Shown here: positions 34,930 to 46,239 of the stretch, one piece after another | How positions within the stretch are numbered: the stretch's first letter is position 1 | Layout: every line of letters starts with the position of its first letter | Source: Ariolimax columbianus | Lineage: Eukaryota > Mollusca > Gastropoda > Stylommatophora > Arionidae | Assembly (NCBI GenBank): GCA_036924085.1 | Contig: JAVGWX010000004.1 | Location: forward strand, 41,978,793-42,042,792 | Direction of reading: 5' to 3' | DNA length: 64,000 nucleotides | Translations under genes and position numbers: made by a program | Notes under the pieces: generated by a model | Databases searched by the model: none | Told to the model about the DNA's origin: nothing | Seen by the model: the letters and a program-made list of their open reading frames with translations, nothing else

Positions 34930-36090
34930 GTTCTGACCACTTCTTTACATTTTCGTGTGTACGAAATCTTATGTCACTGCAACATCCGTCCTGACGCGGC
35001 AGACTTTGTCGCACTTGGGACATACATGTAAGGGATTGGCTGTGTGGTTGTCATGTCTTCTGTTCTTTCGAATAGCTCGCTTTCTCTGAGCATCAACGAT
35101 GATATTCTGCTCGGCGATCCGAGTACTTTGTGTGATGTTAGTGCGTCAGGTGCGCAAGTGTCCCAGCAAGCGTAATTAATGTTGAAGCTCCTCAGATACA
35201 GTCTGTAGCGTTTCTTTTATCCTCTGACGAGCGGCTTCCTGTTCTGAGATCAACGTACATCAGCTGCATGGGATATCACTCGTCTGACATGCGGGCACCA
35301 TGTCCCGTTTATTTTATCTGCACTGTTCGCAGAAGCGTATTGATACCGAACATGTTTGACTTGTTGAAAATTTCATAGTTGGTCACTTTGTCTCGAATCT
35401 AATCCACGGGAACCTGTTCGGTCAGCTAATGTGGAAACGATTTAGCTGCCTGACATGTCTTCTATGCACTGTTAATGTTTCGCAGACATGTAGGAGTGTG
35501 GTTACCATTACAGCACCATACACTTTTACCTTGATGGCTGGCGACACTGATGCCTTGTTGGTTCTAAATATTTGCTTGTAGTCTCTCAAAACTGGCGATT
35601 CTATTCCAATTGTTGACAGAATTTATATTCGCTTCTTATGCAAGGGTACAGCATAGGAAGGTAAAGCTATCGACTGCCTGGATTCTTTGATTGTGTAAAG
35701 TGATACTTGGTTCGCTGTACGGTTTCCCATGAGCAGACTGGAACAATACCTTTTTTTCCTAGTTTTGATAATAAGACCAAAATGAGTTCCCTCTGCTGGA
35801 AACTCCTTCATGATCAAGAGAGGTTCTTGTTATCAGCATATGTAAAAGACGCAGTCGTAGTGGCAAGAAGATCCAAGATGGTAGCTTCTTTCCCTTTGGT
35901 GTAGTGCTTCACGCGTCTCAGGTTCAGTAGCTGACCATGCGTCCTATGCCTGATATGCATGTCGGTAGCAGTGCCATGTATATCATCAGAAAGTATAACT
36001 GCACAGGTCATACTAAGGAGTGTCGGTGCTAACGACACACATCCATACTTTACACCTTTGGTGAATGACTTGGCTGCATTCATTTTCTGT
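34930..36090 (-). pseudogene. LINE 3' part with C2H2-type C-terminus
   Basis: On the minus strand, LLNLRRVKHYTK and an ILDLLATTTASFTYADN-type region (a corrupted F-A-DD neighbourhood) start near 35970. A KVYGAVMVTTLLHVCET-like and RRHVRQLNRF-like region follows near 35450-35550, and a terminal HVCPKCDKVCR finger lies near 35010. This order is that of a LINE polyprotein widespread in marine invertebrates. Multiple stops and frameshifts are present. Confidence 0.65.
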
Positions 36091-36094
36091 TTCT

Positions 36095-36849
36095 TTTTCT
36101 AAGAATCGACGTCACTGCACTCAGGGCATACCCATAGGTGCTCAGTCTCTCTCATCAAATGACGTAAGGTATGGATGCTGATGGTCCCTATAGCTCGCTG
36201 GTTGTACACTCTCCTGCTCCGTCCTCTTATGCTCTCCACTCCGCTCGAATCTCGTTTAATGTCGAAACTTTGCAGTTTGTGGATTGCTACTTCATCTCCT
36301 GCGGTGTCCTTATCCAGCAGGCCGTCATTGATTGATTTCAAAACGTCACTTCTATCCATCACTAATGTGCCCATGATGGGAGCTTGTGGAGCCATGACGT
36401 CAGCTCTTTCATTGCCCTGAACCCCGGCGTGAGCAGGACAGTAGATCTGGGTCAACGCCTGGAGGTTTGAGGCCTCAACAGCAGCTATTCACTCGTACCT
36501 AAGCTATCCCTTCTGTACTTTCTTAAGTACGGCTTGCGCGTCTGTCACGATGACTGCCTTTGTTATAGAAGTCTCAGATATCCATTTCAGCGGCGAAGTC
36601 ACTGCTTCCGTCTCCATTCTCATACTGGAGTTTGTTGACATGTATGCCCTACTGCGCTCAGCAACGACCTCTCCTCTCACTCTAGCCGAGAATCCCCAGC
36701 CTGATATCTGACTGCGCACGACTGATCCGTCGGTTTATATAACAGCTTCACTCTCCTGCGTGTTCTCAGTTATCAGCTGATTTATCTCGTGCTCTGCTCT
36801 CTCGTTACTCCGTTCTCTGCATTCCTTGCCTAAGGTTATGATGATTATC
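36095..36849 (-). pseudogene. I-like LINE remnant 'F', RNase H end (3' of copy C)
   Basis: The minus strand encodes TDGSVVRSQISG (near 36720), an acidic METEAV, VIVTDAQAVLKK, then PAHAGVQGNERADVM, the four RNase H active-site regions, and a C-terminal HLWVCPECSDVDS. At least one frameshift separates the two open pieces. The element continues at 39071 beyond the inserted copy C. It is a different family from the GAA-LINE. Confidence 0.8.
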
Positions 36850-36862
36850 ACCAGTGTGGACT
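36850..36862. repeat. Target-site duplication of copy C, left
   Basis: accagtgtggact, identical to 39058-39070, immediately outside the tail of copy C. Confidence 0.85.
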
Positions 36863-39057
36863 TCTTATTCTTCTTCTTTGTAAGCTGTCAGACGTCAACT
36901 TGAATTTGTTCGAAGAAAGCAGCTGTCATCCTCAGGCTGTCGACACTGCCATAGAGCTTGTCTAGTGTTGGCACTGGTGATGGCCACATGTGCTCTCTGG
37001 TCCTCGTATGTTGGGCAATTTTGCAGCAGATGTTCAGCGGTCATTTTCCCTGTACCACATGTGCATTCGTCAGTGCCACCTATTTTCAGTTTATTGAATA
37101 GATGGTACCTCAGTCTGTTGTGGCCTGTGCGGAGTCTGAAGACCACGACCTGCTCTCTTCTGTTCAACTGGTAATAGGCATGGTTTTTTGTGTAGCCAGT
37201 ATGCTCTGTTTCCAATTTGGCCATGTATCTGTCCCTAATAAACCTTTTGGACTCTTCGTAGGTCACACTAGAATCTGGTTGTGGTAATCTTGCACCTTCT
37301 TTTACCAGTCTGTCTGCCTCCTCATTGCCTTGAATGTTACAGTGGAATGGAACCCACTGTACTACTACTCTTTTTGGTGCGGACTGCTGGCATAGTTGAC
37401 AGAGTACTGTTCTTAAATCATTAAGTTCTGTATTTTTCTGCTGTAACCATGGACAGGACAAGTGTAAACAGGACTATCTGGTTTCATTGCTTTCGCCTGT
37501 CAACATTGCTTCTACTGCAGCCATCAGTGCCTCTGCCTCCGCTCTGAAATTGCTTGAGAATTTTCTAGTTGCCGCTGACAGTGTTATTTTTCTACCATTT
37601 GTTAGGCTCAGGAATACCCCTCTCCCTCCATTCTGTGTTGTGTTTGTTACAGAACCGTCGGTGTACACATGGGTCCAGTCCATGCTTTGGTAGTTTTACA
37701 CTATGTGCCTCAGGGTTATGTCTCTTCTTTCTTTTTCAGTCTGGCTGTTCTTGTTTCCAATACCTGGTATATTTTCTACTGCCTCTGGAATGATATGCTG
37801 CTTCCAGATGGGTTGGCGTACAGTAGGGATGGGCTTCGGTGTTGTTATGGTGTTCATAGGGTCTTCGCTCATCTTTGCTTTGGCTATTTTTGCAAAGTTT
37901 CTCGGCTTTAGTTTCCCTTTTCCAAATCTATTTAGTCTCTGAAGCATTGGATGGTCTGTCAGTCTTCTGAGTTTCTCTGCTTGCTGCTGGACTCTGTTGT
38001 CTCTTCTATCCGTCATGGATTGCAGATTTGTAATCTTTTCAAGTTCTACAATTGACGTTGACGTCATGCCTCCTGTTATAACTTTCATGGCTTGGTTTTG
38101 AAGTTTGCTAACTTTATCGAAGTTCGCCTTTGCTGCTGTTGCCCCTGCCGCAATGCCATACTCGAGAACTAGTCTCACTCTTCCAGTGTACAGTTTCTTC
38201 AGTATTCTTTCGTCTGCTCCCCAGCTTGTGCCAGCAAGTTTCCTCATGATTGCCATTCTTTGTCTTGCTCTCATTCGGTTTCTCTCGATCTGACTTTTCC
38301 ATGTCATGCGCCGATCAAATGTGACGCCAAAGTAGTTTGGGATGTCGTTTAGCCGCAGATATTTGCCATTTAGATTTATTTTGGTCTTCGGCGGTTTATT
38401 TGAAAGGGATAATATCGTACATGTTGTTTTTCATTTTTTATTTTGACCAGCCTACTCCTCCAGCGATGTTAGGGCCTGCTGCATCCGATTGTTTGCTACG
38501 ATGAGATTTTCTTCAGAGGTCCACATAGCCAGATCGTCTGCAAACATTGAGCTGTGGACTCTTCTTGGTATATTGTCTATGATGTTGTTTAAATACACCA
38601 GAAAAAGTGTTGGTGACAGTACTCCCCCTTGGGGTACTTCTTGCTCCAGTTTCACCTTTTTGCTCATCTGCCCTTGTACTTGGACTCTGGCTGTTCTGTT
38701 TTCGAGGTAGTGGCTGATCCATCTGTACATTTTCCCAGATACTTCACTTCTTCGTAGCTTGAGTTTAAGTCCCTCTTTTCACCTTGTCACATGCCTTCTC
38801 TAAATCCACCTAAACCGCTACTGTATGCTTTTTCTCTTGGTAAGCATCCTCTATTTTCTGAGCTGTGAGAGTGATCTAGTCCTCAGTGGATGTGTGTTGT
38901 CTAAATCCTGCTTGCTGTGGAATTAATATGTGTTTTGCTTCCAGGTGCCATATCAGTCTGGTGTTTATCATGCCCTCCATCAGTTTACCTACACAGCTCA
39001 ATAGACTGATAGGCCTGTATCCATTTGGATCTGTGCTGCCTTTTTCTTTTTTTGGTA
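36863..39057 (-). mobile_element. GAA-LINE copy C, 5'-truncated, with 13-bp TSD
   Basis: It extends from the impure GAA tail (36863-36878 on the plus strand as TTC) to a 5' truncation inside RT motif 2 (GSTDPNGYRPISLLS near 39040). RT (RVQVQGQMSKKV, FADDLAMW), linker, RNase H (YTDGSVTNT, WVPFHCNIQGNEEAD) and CTCGTGKMTAEHLLQNC are recognisable in several frames, with frameshifts near 38775, 38430 and 37460. It has no leader and no 18S, as expected for a 5'-truncated retrocopy. It is inserted in LINE 'F' between RT and RNase H. Confidence 0.9.
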
Positions 39058-39070
39058 ACCAGTGTGGACT
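39058..39070. repeat. Target-site duplication of copy C, right
   Basis: accagtgtggact, matching 36850-36862. The flanking LINE 'F' coding sense is continuous once copy C and one TSD are removed. Confidence 0.85.
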
Positions 39071-40150
39071 CATTCTTCCCCTTTTGCTATCGTCTCAGCT
39101 GGAGTGACGTATCCGATTGTTGTCTTAGCCTGTGCCATCCATGACGACCCTCTCTTGATTATTAATCCCTTGATGTTTGAGATACTTCTGTTCAGAGGGT
39201 GCCGCGTGTCTGTGATGACACTCATATAGGCTTTAACGTGTGCTAGTTTATGAATGTATGTCACCGATAACAATCCCAGCATGTAACGCATCATCACAAT
39301 CGGGGTATCTCTAGTGCAGCCCAGAACCAGTCGCAACCTTCGTTCTGAATGCGGTCCAACCTTTCACACTGTGTTCTTGATAGTGTGAGGATGCTTAGTC
39401 CTGTAATCGATGACAGACAACACGACCTGACGAAATAGGGTGAACAGGAGGCGTTGTTCCAAGTCTGCAGCAGACATGGTCTTGAGTTCTCCTAGCCCTC
39501 TCTTGCATCTTTGTACGATGTGGTCAACATGGCGGATATAGGAAAGACTGCTATCAAAAGTCACTCCGAGGTATTTCAACCTGTCGCACCTGTCAATGGG
39601 GCAACCATTAAAAGTGATGCCTGGGAGCTCGGCCTTTACTGTGGAATTATCCAAAGAGCACCACATCATGCAGGCCTTGTTCGGATTGATCCTGGAGTTT
39701 GAGTCGCCGCACCACTGTGAGATTGCTTGCAAGGTTTCCTGGATGTCTTTGACTACTCTTACCTGGCTAAGCCAATCATTTGCGCTAGGATATCATTGGC
39801 AAATGTCAACATTCGCCCTGTCCCTGTGGGTTGAATTTTGGCCACTTTTATTGTGTAAATATTGAGGCAGTCCTGAACATATTCGGCTCGGTTCTGATGT
39901 CCACGATACAATTTGCAAACAATTTGCCTTCGTTCGGTACTCGAGCCATCATTCCACCATAACGTTGGAAGACAAATACCAGAAGTATGTTTGGAAAGAC
40001 CTGAGCTATTGCTTCATACAATTAGGTCACTTCGTTCTCTGTTGGTGTCATTTCAGACTCGAGGTATTCTCAGTGACATTTGTTGGTGAATTGTTGCCTT
40101 TTACTACTCCTTACTAAGAGGAGATCAAGCGTGACTGTTAAGACCGGCCG
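39071..40150 (-). pseudogene. I-like LINE remnant 'F', RT part (5' of copy C)
   Basis: The minus strand reads NPNKACMMW, LKYLGVTFDSSLSYIRHVDH and VQRCKRGLGELK (RT thumb), then RLVLGCTRDTPI and RHPLNRSISNIKG (linker), and stops at copy C. Upstream, near 39890-40080, weak RT-like pieces (FQRYGGMMARVP) and then unreadable sequence follow. It joins in order with 36095-36849. Confidence 0.75.
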
Positions 40151-41345
40151 GGAACAGGCTAATGCAGACTTAGGTATCATTTGTACGTAACCACAGATTA
40201 GAAATCGAACATGAAGACATAGGCTCTCGTGGGGATGGCAATCAGATAATGGAGGTGGTCCTGATCGAACACGATGCGGATATAGGTGTCATGATGTCTC
40301 TTAGCCACTCATGCTCAATCCCATCTCACTTACAAAAGTTGTGGACACTGTTCTCCCCAATAATCCAGCTGAAGGTTAGGATTTCAACCCTTAGCAGGAC
40401 GGTTGATGGCACAGCAGACGAGGATCAGGTGACATCATTTTCCCTCAGCCAGTTGAGGTAAAGATGACCCCACCCCCATTCGCTCTCCATCTCCCAGTGA
40501 AAATACCCAAATAGACGGCGAAATCGGACCACGAGACGCATCGGAAACCATAAAATCACTCAACTCTATCTCCATACAGATGACAGAGCAAAATAAATCT
40601 CGAGATAGTATTCTCTCCGTGGAGCTCCACTAGACAGGTGCAATGTCGTACTGCGAGCCTCGATGGAGCCAACCTTCAGTTACTGGAGGGCCCTTTAGAC
40701 CGTTTTACTAACTCGGGGGACGGCGGAGGGGAGTTTCTGATCTAAGCAACACAGAAAGAGGGAATCCGATAAGGACACTTTTTATAATGCAATGACATGC
40801 AGAGGGCGTGAACAGCATGTAGGCAGACTGCGTGCAGTAGGAAGACATAGTTGCAAAACATCTTATTTGATAAGCAAGTTAGTGTTTAGGATATACGAGA
40901 TACTTATTTGAAAATTGATCAAGGCTCCACAATTAGATGATATCTTAGTCTTAGTTTTAGTTGACCTGAACTTCTAAAAAGACTATTGTCCCTTTGCAGG
41001 TCCCAGCTCTGGCGTCAGCCGGAAGTAGCCAGGATTTACTGCTTAGCGGGCAAGGATTCAGCAGTGTATTACTCCGCTGTGTTGGGATAAGTAAGTGCCA
41101 CTGACCGATGTACGAGTTCATCTGAATATACTCAAACACTAGAGCAAAGTAGAACCGCAGCCTGTTGGACGCCATCTATTCTGCTCTTAACAAACCACCT
41201 AACCATGACCAGTGCTATGCCATGTCACACAGTTAGTCGCCTATTGCGACATGCTCTCTGCGGGGCAGCGGAGCTATTTGAGGATATATGTGCTTTAAAT
41301 AAGAGAGACAAGACAGACGGCGAGGTGGAATGCACATCCTTATAA
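40151..41345. other. No clearly recognised feature
   Basis: The first part may be decayed 5' sequence of LINE 'F', but I cannot align it by eye. The rest shows no motif. Confidence 0.35.
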
Positions 41346-41454
41346 GATATAACATTCAAGCACATGAAAGGAAACCATCTTTGAGTGCAGCTGAATATCG
41401 ACTACTCCAATTCAAATTAGACAAGGAGAATACAGATCTACTGAATTGATACTG
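41346..41454 (+). pseudogene. Old I-like LINE, endonuclease piece left of copy D
   Basis: Short and degraded. It is assigned because removing copy D and one TSD joins 'ctgaattgatactg' to 'ttcaaacacc' at 44760, giving a Y-C-S-N-T-K-P-L-N-L continuation of an endonuclease domain. Confidence 0.4.
41443..41454. repeat. Target-site duplication of copy D, left
   Basis: gaattgatactg, identical to 44748-44759. It lies two bases before the ETS start 'ctggggtag'. Confidence 0.85.
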
Positions 41455-41456
41455 AC

Positions 41457-42102
41457 CTGGGGTAGTTGTCTCGCCGCCGCGATTCAATTTCAACCAGTGT
41501 TCGTAAAGCGATCTCAGTCCCGCCAGGCGGAGCGATAGCGCGGGCTTGCGGAAAACGCTTGCCCGCCTTTCCCCGTTGAGGTATCGGGATGCGGTTTTTT
41601 TTGGCGTCTCCTCCGCCGAGGTGCGCTGCTCTGGTCCGTATCGAGAAACGTTGTCAATCGGTGGTGATTTATCTAAGGCTTCTGCAGAGCTCGACAGTTC
41701 GTCTCGCTGGTGGTCAGACTCTCGCAAAGAGCTTCTGACCGGCAAATGGAAAGCAGAAATCGTGCCCGAAGGCCCTGTGTTCTCTCGGGGACCAACCCTC
41801 GGGAGAAGGGCAGGCCGGCAGGCCAAATTGTCTCTAGTCCCAGTGAAATTCATCGCCGGGGTCGTTGGGATCCGTTCTGCACCGAGCGCTGCCATCCCAA
41901 CTCGAGCGAGCCCGGTCGGTCGGTCGTCTGGAGTGTGTAGGCGCCCCTGTCAGGCAGTCCTAGGTCGACGGAGTGAGGGACGGGGGGGGGGGAAACAACC
42001 GTCCGTCCGTTCGTCAGTCGGTCCCTGCGGCTGTCCCAGTGAGGCTTTTTACACACCCGTCCTCCGCCGACCGGTGTGTGCGGTACGTACGTCTCCGACA
42101 GA
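41457..42102 (+). other. 5' external transcribed spacer of rDNA (copy D)
   Basis: GC-rich sequence ending exactly at the 18S 5' end and homologous to 19642-20276 in reverse. It begins with 'ctggggtagttgtctcgccg'. I infer that the retrocopied RNA started here, at or very near the Pol I start site. A G run occurs at 41983-41992. Open frames through it are not conserved in copy B. Confidence 0.8.
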
Positions 42103-43341
42103 TATCTGGTTGATCCTGCCAGTAGTCATATGCTTGTCTCAAAGATTAAGCGATGCATGTCTAAGTTCACACTGTCTCACGGTGAAACCGCGAATGGCTC
42201 ATTAAATCAGTCGAGGTTCCTTAGATGACACGATCCTACTTGGATAACTGTGGCAATTCTAGAGCTAATACATGCTTACCAAGCTCCGACCCTCGCGGAA
42301 AGAGCGCTTTTATTAGTTCAAAACCAATCGTCGTTTCCCCTCGCGGGGTTGCGGCGTCCCCACTGGTGACTCTGGATAACTTTGTGCTGATCGCATGGCC
42401 TCATGTGCCGGCGACGCATCTTTCAAATGTCTGCCCTATCAAATGTCGATGGTACGTGACATGCCTACCATGTTTGTAACGGGTAACGGGGAATCAGGGT
42501 TCGATTCCGGAGAGGGAGCATGAGAAACGGCTACCACATTCAAGGAAGGCAGCAGGCGCGCAACTTACCCACTCCCGGCACGGGGAGGTAGTGACAAAAA
42601 ATAACAATACGGGACTCTTTCGAGGCCCTGTAATTGGAATGAGAACACTTTAAACCCTTTAACGAGGATCTATTGGAGGGCAAGTCTGGTGCCAGCAGCC
42701 GCGGTAATTCCAGCTCCAATAGCGTATATTAAAGTTGTTGCAGTTAAAAAGCTCGTAGTTGGATCTCAGGCGCAGGCGGGCGGTCCGGCTCGCGCCGGTT
42801 CACTGCCAGTTGTCTCCTGCCCTACCGTCTGCCGGCTCTTTCCCACGGGTGCTCTTCGCTGAGCGTCCTGGGTGGCCGGCGCGTTTACTTTGAAAAAATT
42901 ATAGTGTTTAAAGCAGGCCTCGGCTGCCTGAATAATGGTGCATGGAATAATGGAATAGGACCTCGGTTCTATTTTGTTGGTTTTCGGAACTGGAGGAAAT
43001 GATTAACAGGGATAAACGGGGGCATTCGTATTTCGGCGTTAGAGGTGAAATTCTTGGATCGCCGCAAGACGAGCTACTGCAAAAGCATTTGTCAAGAATG
43101 TTTTCATTAATAAAGAACGAAAGTCAGAGTCGCGAAGACGATCAGATACCGTCGTAGTTCTGACTATAAACGATGCCGACTATCGATCCGCAGGAGTTGC
43201 TTCGATGACTCTGTGGGCAGCTTCCGGGAAACCAAAGTGTTTGGGTTCCGGGGGAAGTATGGTTGCAAAGCTGAAACTTAAAGGAATTGACGGAATGGCA
43301 CCACCAGGAGTGGAGCCTGCGGCTTAAATCGACTTGACACG
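42103..43341 (+). rRNA. 18S rRNA nucleotides 1 to ~1239 (copy D), 3'-truncated
   Basis: It starts 'tatctggttgatcctgccag' and contains all expected conserved blocks up to 'cggcttaaatcgacttgacacg', where two clustered changes blur the junction. It has more substitutions than copies A and B (for example near 42900, 43033, 43081 and 43137), so it is probably older. The 3' third is absent. Confidence 0.95.
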
Positions 43342-44690
43342 CCAATAATGTAGAATGACTGTCAAATCGAGAGCACCTTCGTGGGGTCTAATAGTGAACA
43401 TGTGCTGCTATTAGACCCACGGAAGACAGGTCAGTCTCTTAACCCCCCAATGAAAGAGCGTCTGCTGTGGTAATCTGGTCTTAACCTTGCAGAAATCGCA
43501 GGTTCCAGAAACTTGGTCATTGACAAACTAAAAAGCCCTCTATTGATACGTCCGGTTTAATATTGAACGGGTGCTGGAAATAGACCATCGGAAGACAGGT
43601 CAGTTTTACCCTACTAATGACAGGGCTTTGTTACGGTAATCCTACTCAACTCGAGAGGAGCCGCAGACATTTGGTTCACGTACTAGGCTGATAAGCCAAC
43701 GGCGCGAGGCTACAATGTGAGGGATTACGGCCGAACGCCTCTGAGCCAAAATCTCGCCCAAAAGCTCAACACGATTGCAAAGGGAGGCTTCGACATAATT
43801 GGGATCTGGGGCTCCCGCCCGGTCGAGCCGCAGAATGAGGTCTCTGCCGTCCGCCGATCAAAGCAGGCGGGAAGCTGCTCGATGTTCACCCCATACGGCC
43901 ATGAGGTATGAAACCATTTGTAGAAGACTTAGTTCTAGATCGGGGTGCCCTAAGCAGTAGATCAGCTACCTCACTGCGAACTGCTGAGACTCAACCCTTG
44001 ACCATGAGATATGTCCGCACACCAGGCGAACAACATCACCGTGCAATGACCAGGCTTGTCCCCTCTAAGCCAGAATCCTGCCCTAAATCTCAGCACCGCT
44101 GTGATGGGAGGCTACGACATGGCTGGGGCTTGCGTCTCAGTCCGACCCGGTCGAGCCGCAGAAATGCATCTGGTAAAATGCACTCCTACCTCGCTCTTTG
44201 CCTCTGTCTGCTATCAGTCATCCCAATGGACGCAGAAGAGATGCAGTCCAGCGGACATTGCACCTCCTGCCCTATTGTGACAACCTCCCGGGTGGCGGGG
44301 AATGTTAGGCGTACCATCACTGCAGATGAGCCGAGAAAATAAAGGGAGCAAAGAGATACCTCACTCAAATGCATATGCTACGTTTCTGGCAGGACGTGAC
44401 GATCCTGGGACAAAGTCACACTGGACTGCCTCTCTTCCGGGATAGTACAAACTAGTACATAGTCCATCATATCATTGCCAAATCCTATAGACACGAGTAG
44501 GGAAGACTCGATAGTCCTGCAAGACAACTTCCTAAGAGAGACAACTCTGACCAAAAACAACTGCTGCCTTGCAGTTAGGCTGGGGACAGCCAAAGGCTAA
44601 GGAGGGCAACCCTACAGAAACGCCTGTTGAAATCGGATGCACTGAGCCACAGGCTTAACAAAATAAAACAGTGCAACGTAAATATCGCTG
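43342..44690 (+). other. Leader of copy D
   Basis: Homologous to 762-2200 of copy A. Only one junction unit is present (no internal 18S repeat). The block at 43735-43860 is partly repeated at 44080-44165 ('gggaggctacgacatggctg', 'cccggtcgagccgcagaa'), a duplication not seen in A or B. The leader ends at the module 'aaatcggatgcactgagcc' (44631-44649). Confidence 0.75.
43384..43418 (+). promoter_or_regulatory. Leader hairpin, copy D
   Basis: Perfect gggtctaat/attagaccc arms with loop 'agtgaacatgtgctgct'. It is preserved although the copy has other mutations. Confidence 0.65.
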
Positions 44691-44747
44691 TAAACAGCGT
44701 ACGAAGAAGAAGAAGAAGAAGAAGAAGAAGAAGAAGAAGAAGAAGAA

Positions 44748-44759
44748 GAATTGATACTG
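44748..44759. repeat. Target-site duplication of copy D, right
   Basis: gaattgatactg. The first three bases also fit the GAA tail, so the unambiguous part is 9 bp. Confidence 0.8.
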
Positions 44760-46235
44760 TTCAAACACCAAACCTCTGAATCTTAGCTCTGTACAGGTAA
44801 CAACCACCAGCTTCAAGGTAGTCGGAGATTGTAGTAGCCACTTCCAGGGCTGGAGTTACAAACCATCTCGATCACAGAGGTATAATAGTTCAAGCAAGGC
44901 AAGATGACCATCCAATAACATTAGCCAACACTAAAACATATTGCACAGCGCTTAGATCATGTGGCCTAGTCGACAGTGAACTGGCTTGCTTAGACTGGGA
45001 TTGCAGCGCGTCAGGGTTTGAACAAAAAAATCACGGCGTGGTTTGTTTCTGCCTCAGTCGACCAAGCTGTAAATGGGTACCTGACTTATGAGCTGGGGAA
45101 GGTATAAACAGCAAGAAAGGGAACTGGCACTCCACCTCATATAGGGTGCAGTACGACTTAGAGTTATCTTCATTCCCGACCCCAGTTGTTGCCATGGGAC
45201 TGACCTTAACGTTTACATACTCCAGAAGATGCGTACAATTTCAGCTCCAGATTTTTCATTCGCAACACTAGATATACCTAGGCCCATAAGTAAAGATGTA
45301 AGAGATCAAATTGAAGGTAACGACCATCCATCAATCTTTCTCTATGTTTAGACTGTAACTCTCAACATAGGCCCAGCCTTTCCATGATGAAATTAAAAAA
45401 ATTGCCAATGTAGTCTTTATCTGACATCAGGCGTAAACGCAGCTGTCTGATCTCAAAGTGCAGAATAGAGACATATAGGTGGTGTAATACTCCAACAGAT
45501 GTTGCAAAAAAACAAAACAATATGCACATTGGTCTAGCACATTGCAGAAACCTATTGAAAGAGCTAGACAGAATGCAGAGTCTCAATCCTCACTTGATAA
45601 TTACAACAAAATGGAGGTGTTGAATCTTGGGGGAAAAAAGGCGACAACAGAAGCCATTGAGATTAGTCAAATCTTAACGAAGAATTTTCCTTGCTCAAAC
45701 CGAATATTTGGACGAGGGCAGCATTATTCTTACTGTACTGCAGACATGTTTGCTTAAGAATACAGTTGAGAAAAATTCTTGAAAATTAACAAAGACCAGC
45801 AGAGAGGTAGGAGAAAATAAATGCGATCAAGCAACGGACGAACATATATTTCTGTTGTAATGAGCAGAACCATCACACTAGGAAAGTTACAGAAAGCTAT
45901 TTTCGAGCTTAACACCAGAACGTCACCCGCTAGGCCCAGATGAAATTAGCAATGAAATGCTTATCAGTCTGAGCCTGATAGTAAGGACCAGACTACTTGA
46001 GATATTCCGCCTCAGTTGAACGAAGAGAGCGGTTTCCCAAAAATGGAGAGATGCCATCACACAAACTATATTAGAGAAAGGGAAATGTAAGACTAATGCC
46101 TAAAGTTACCAGCCAATCAGTCTCACGAGGTGTGGACACGGAGAGAATAGTTAATCACAGATTAAAATGATATTTTTAGTCTGAGCAGATCGAGGTGCCC
46201 GAAAACCTGGAGTTAGAGAATCTTACATTACAGAA
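44760..46235 (+). pseudogene. Old I-like LINE, endonuclease and RT remnant right of copy D
   Basis: In several frames it reads FKVVGDCSSHFQGW (endonuclease GDFNSH region), RTISAPDFSFATLDI and EGNDHPSIF (SDHRP region), a KKATTEAIEISQIL linker, then TSPARPDEISNEMLISLS, WRDAITQTILEKGK and YQPISL (RT motifs 1-2). It is related to, but much older than, the GAA-LINE. It breaks off near 46235, before RT motif 3, where a SINE-like repeat starts. Confidence 0.7.
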
Positions 46236-46239
46236 GACC

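Larger units (their letters stand above)
41455..44747 (+). mobile_element. ETS-18S-leader-(GAA)n chimera, copy D, coding region deleted
   Basis: A 3.3-kb unit: ETS 41457-42102, 18S 42103-43341, leader 43342 to about 44690, then a short junction and (GAA)n to 44747, bounded by a 12-bp TSD. The whole LINE reading frame is missing: the leader stops just after 'cagtgcaacgtaaat', and 'atcgctgtaaacagcgtac' precedes the tail. As it has a proper tail and TSD, it must have been copied by enzymes supplied in trans. This is the clearest proof in the window that ETS and 18S travel with the element. Confidence 0.9.
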
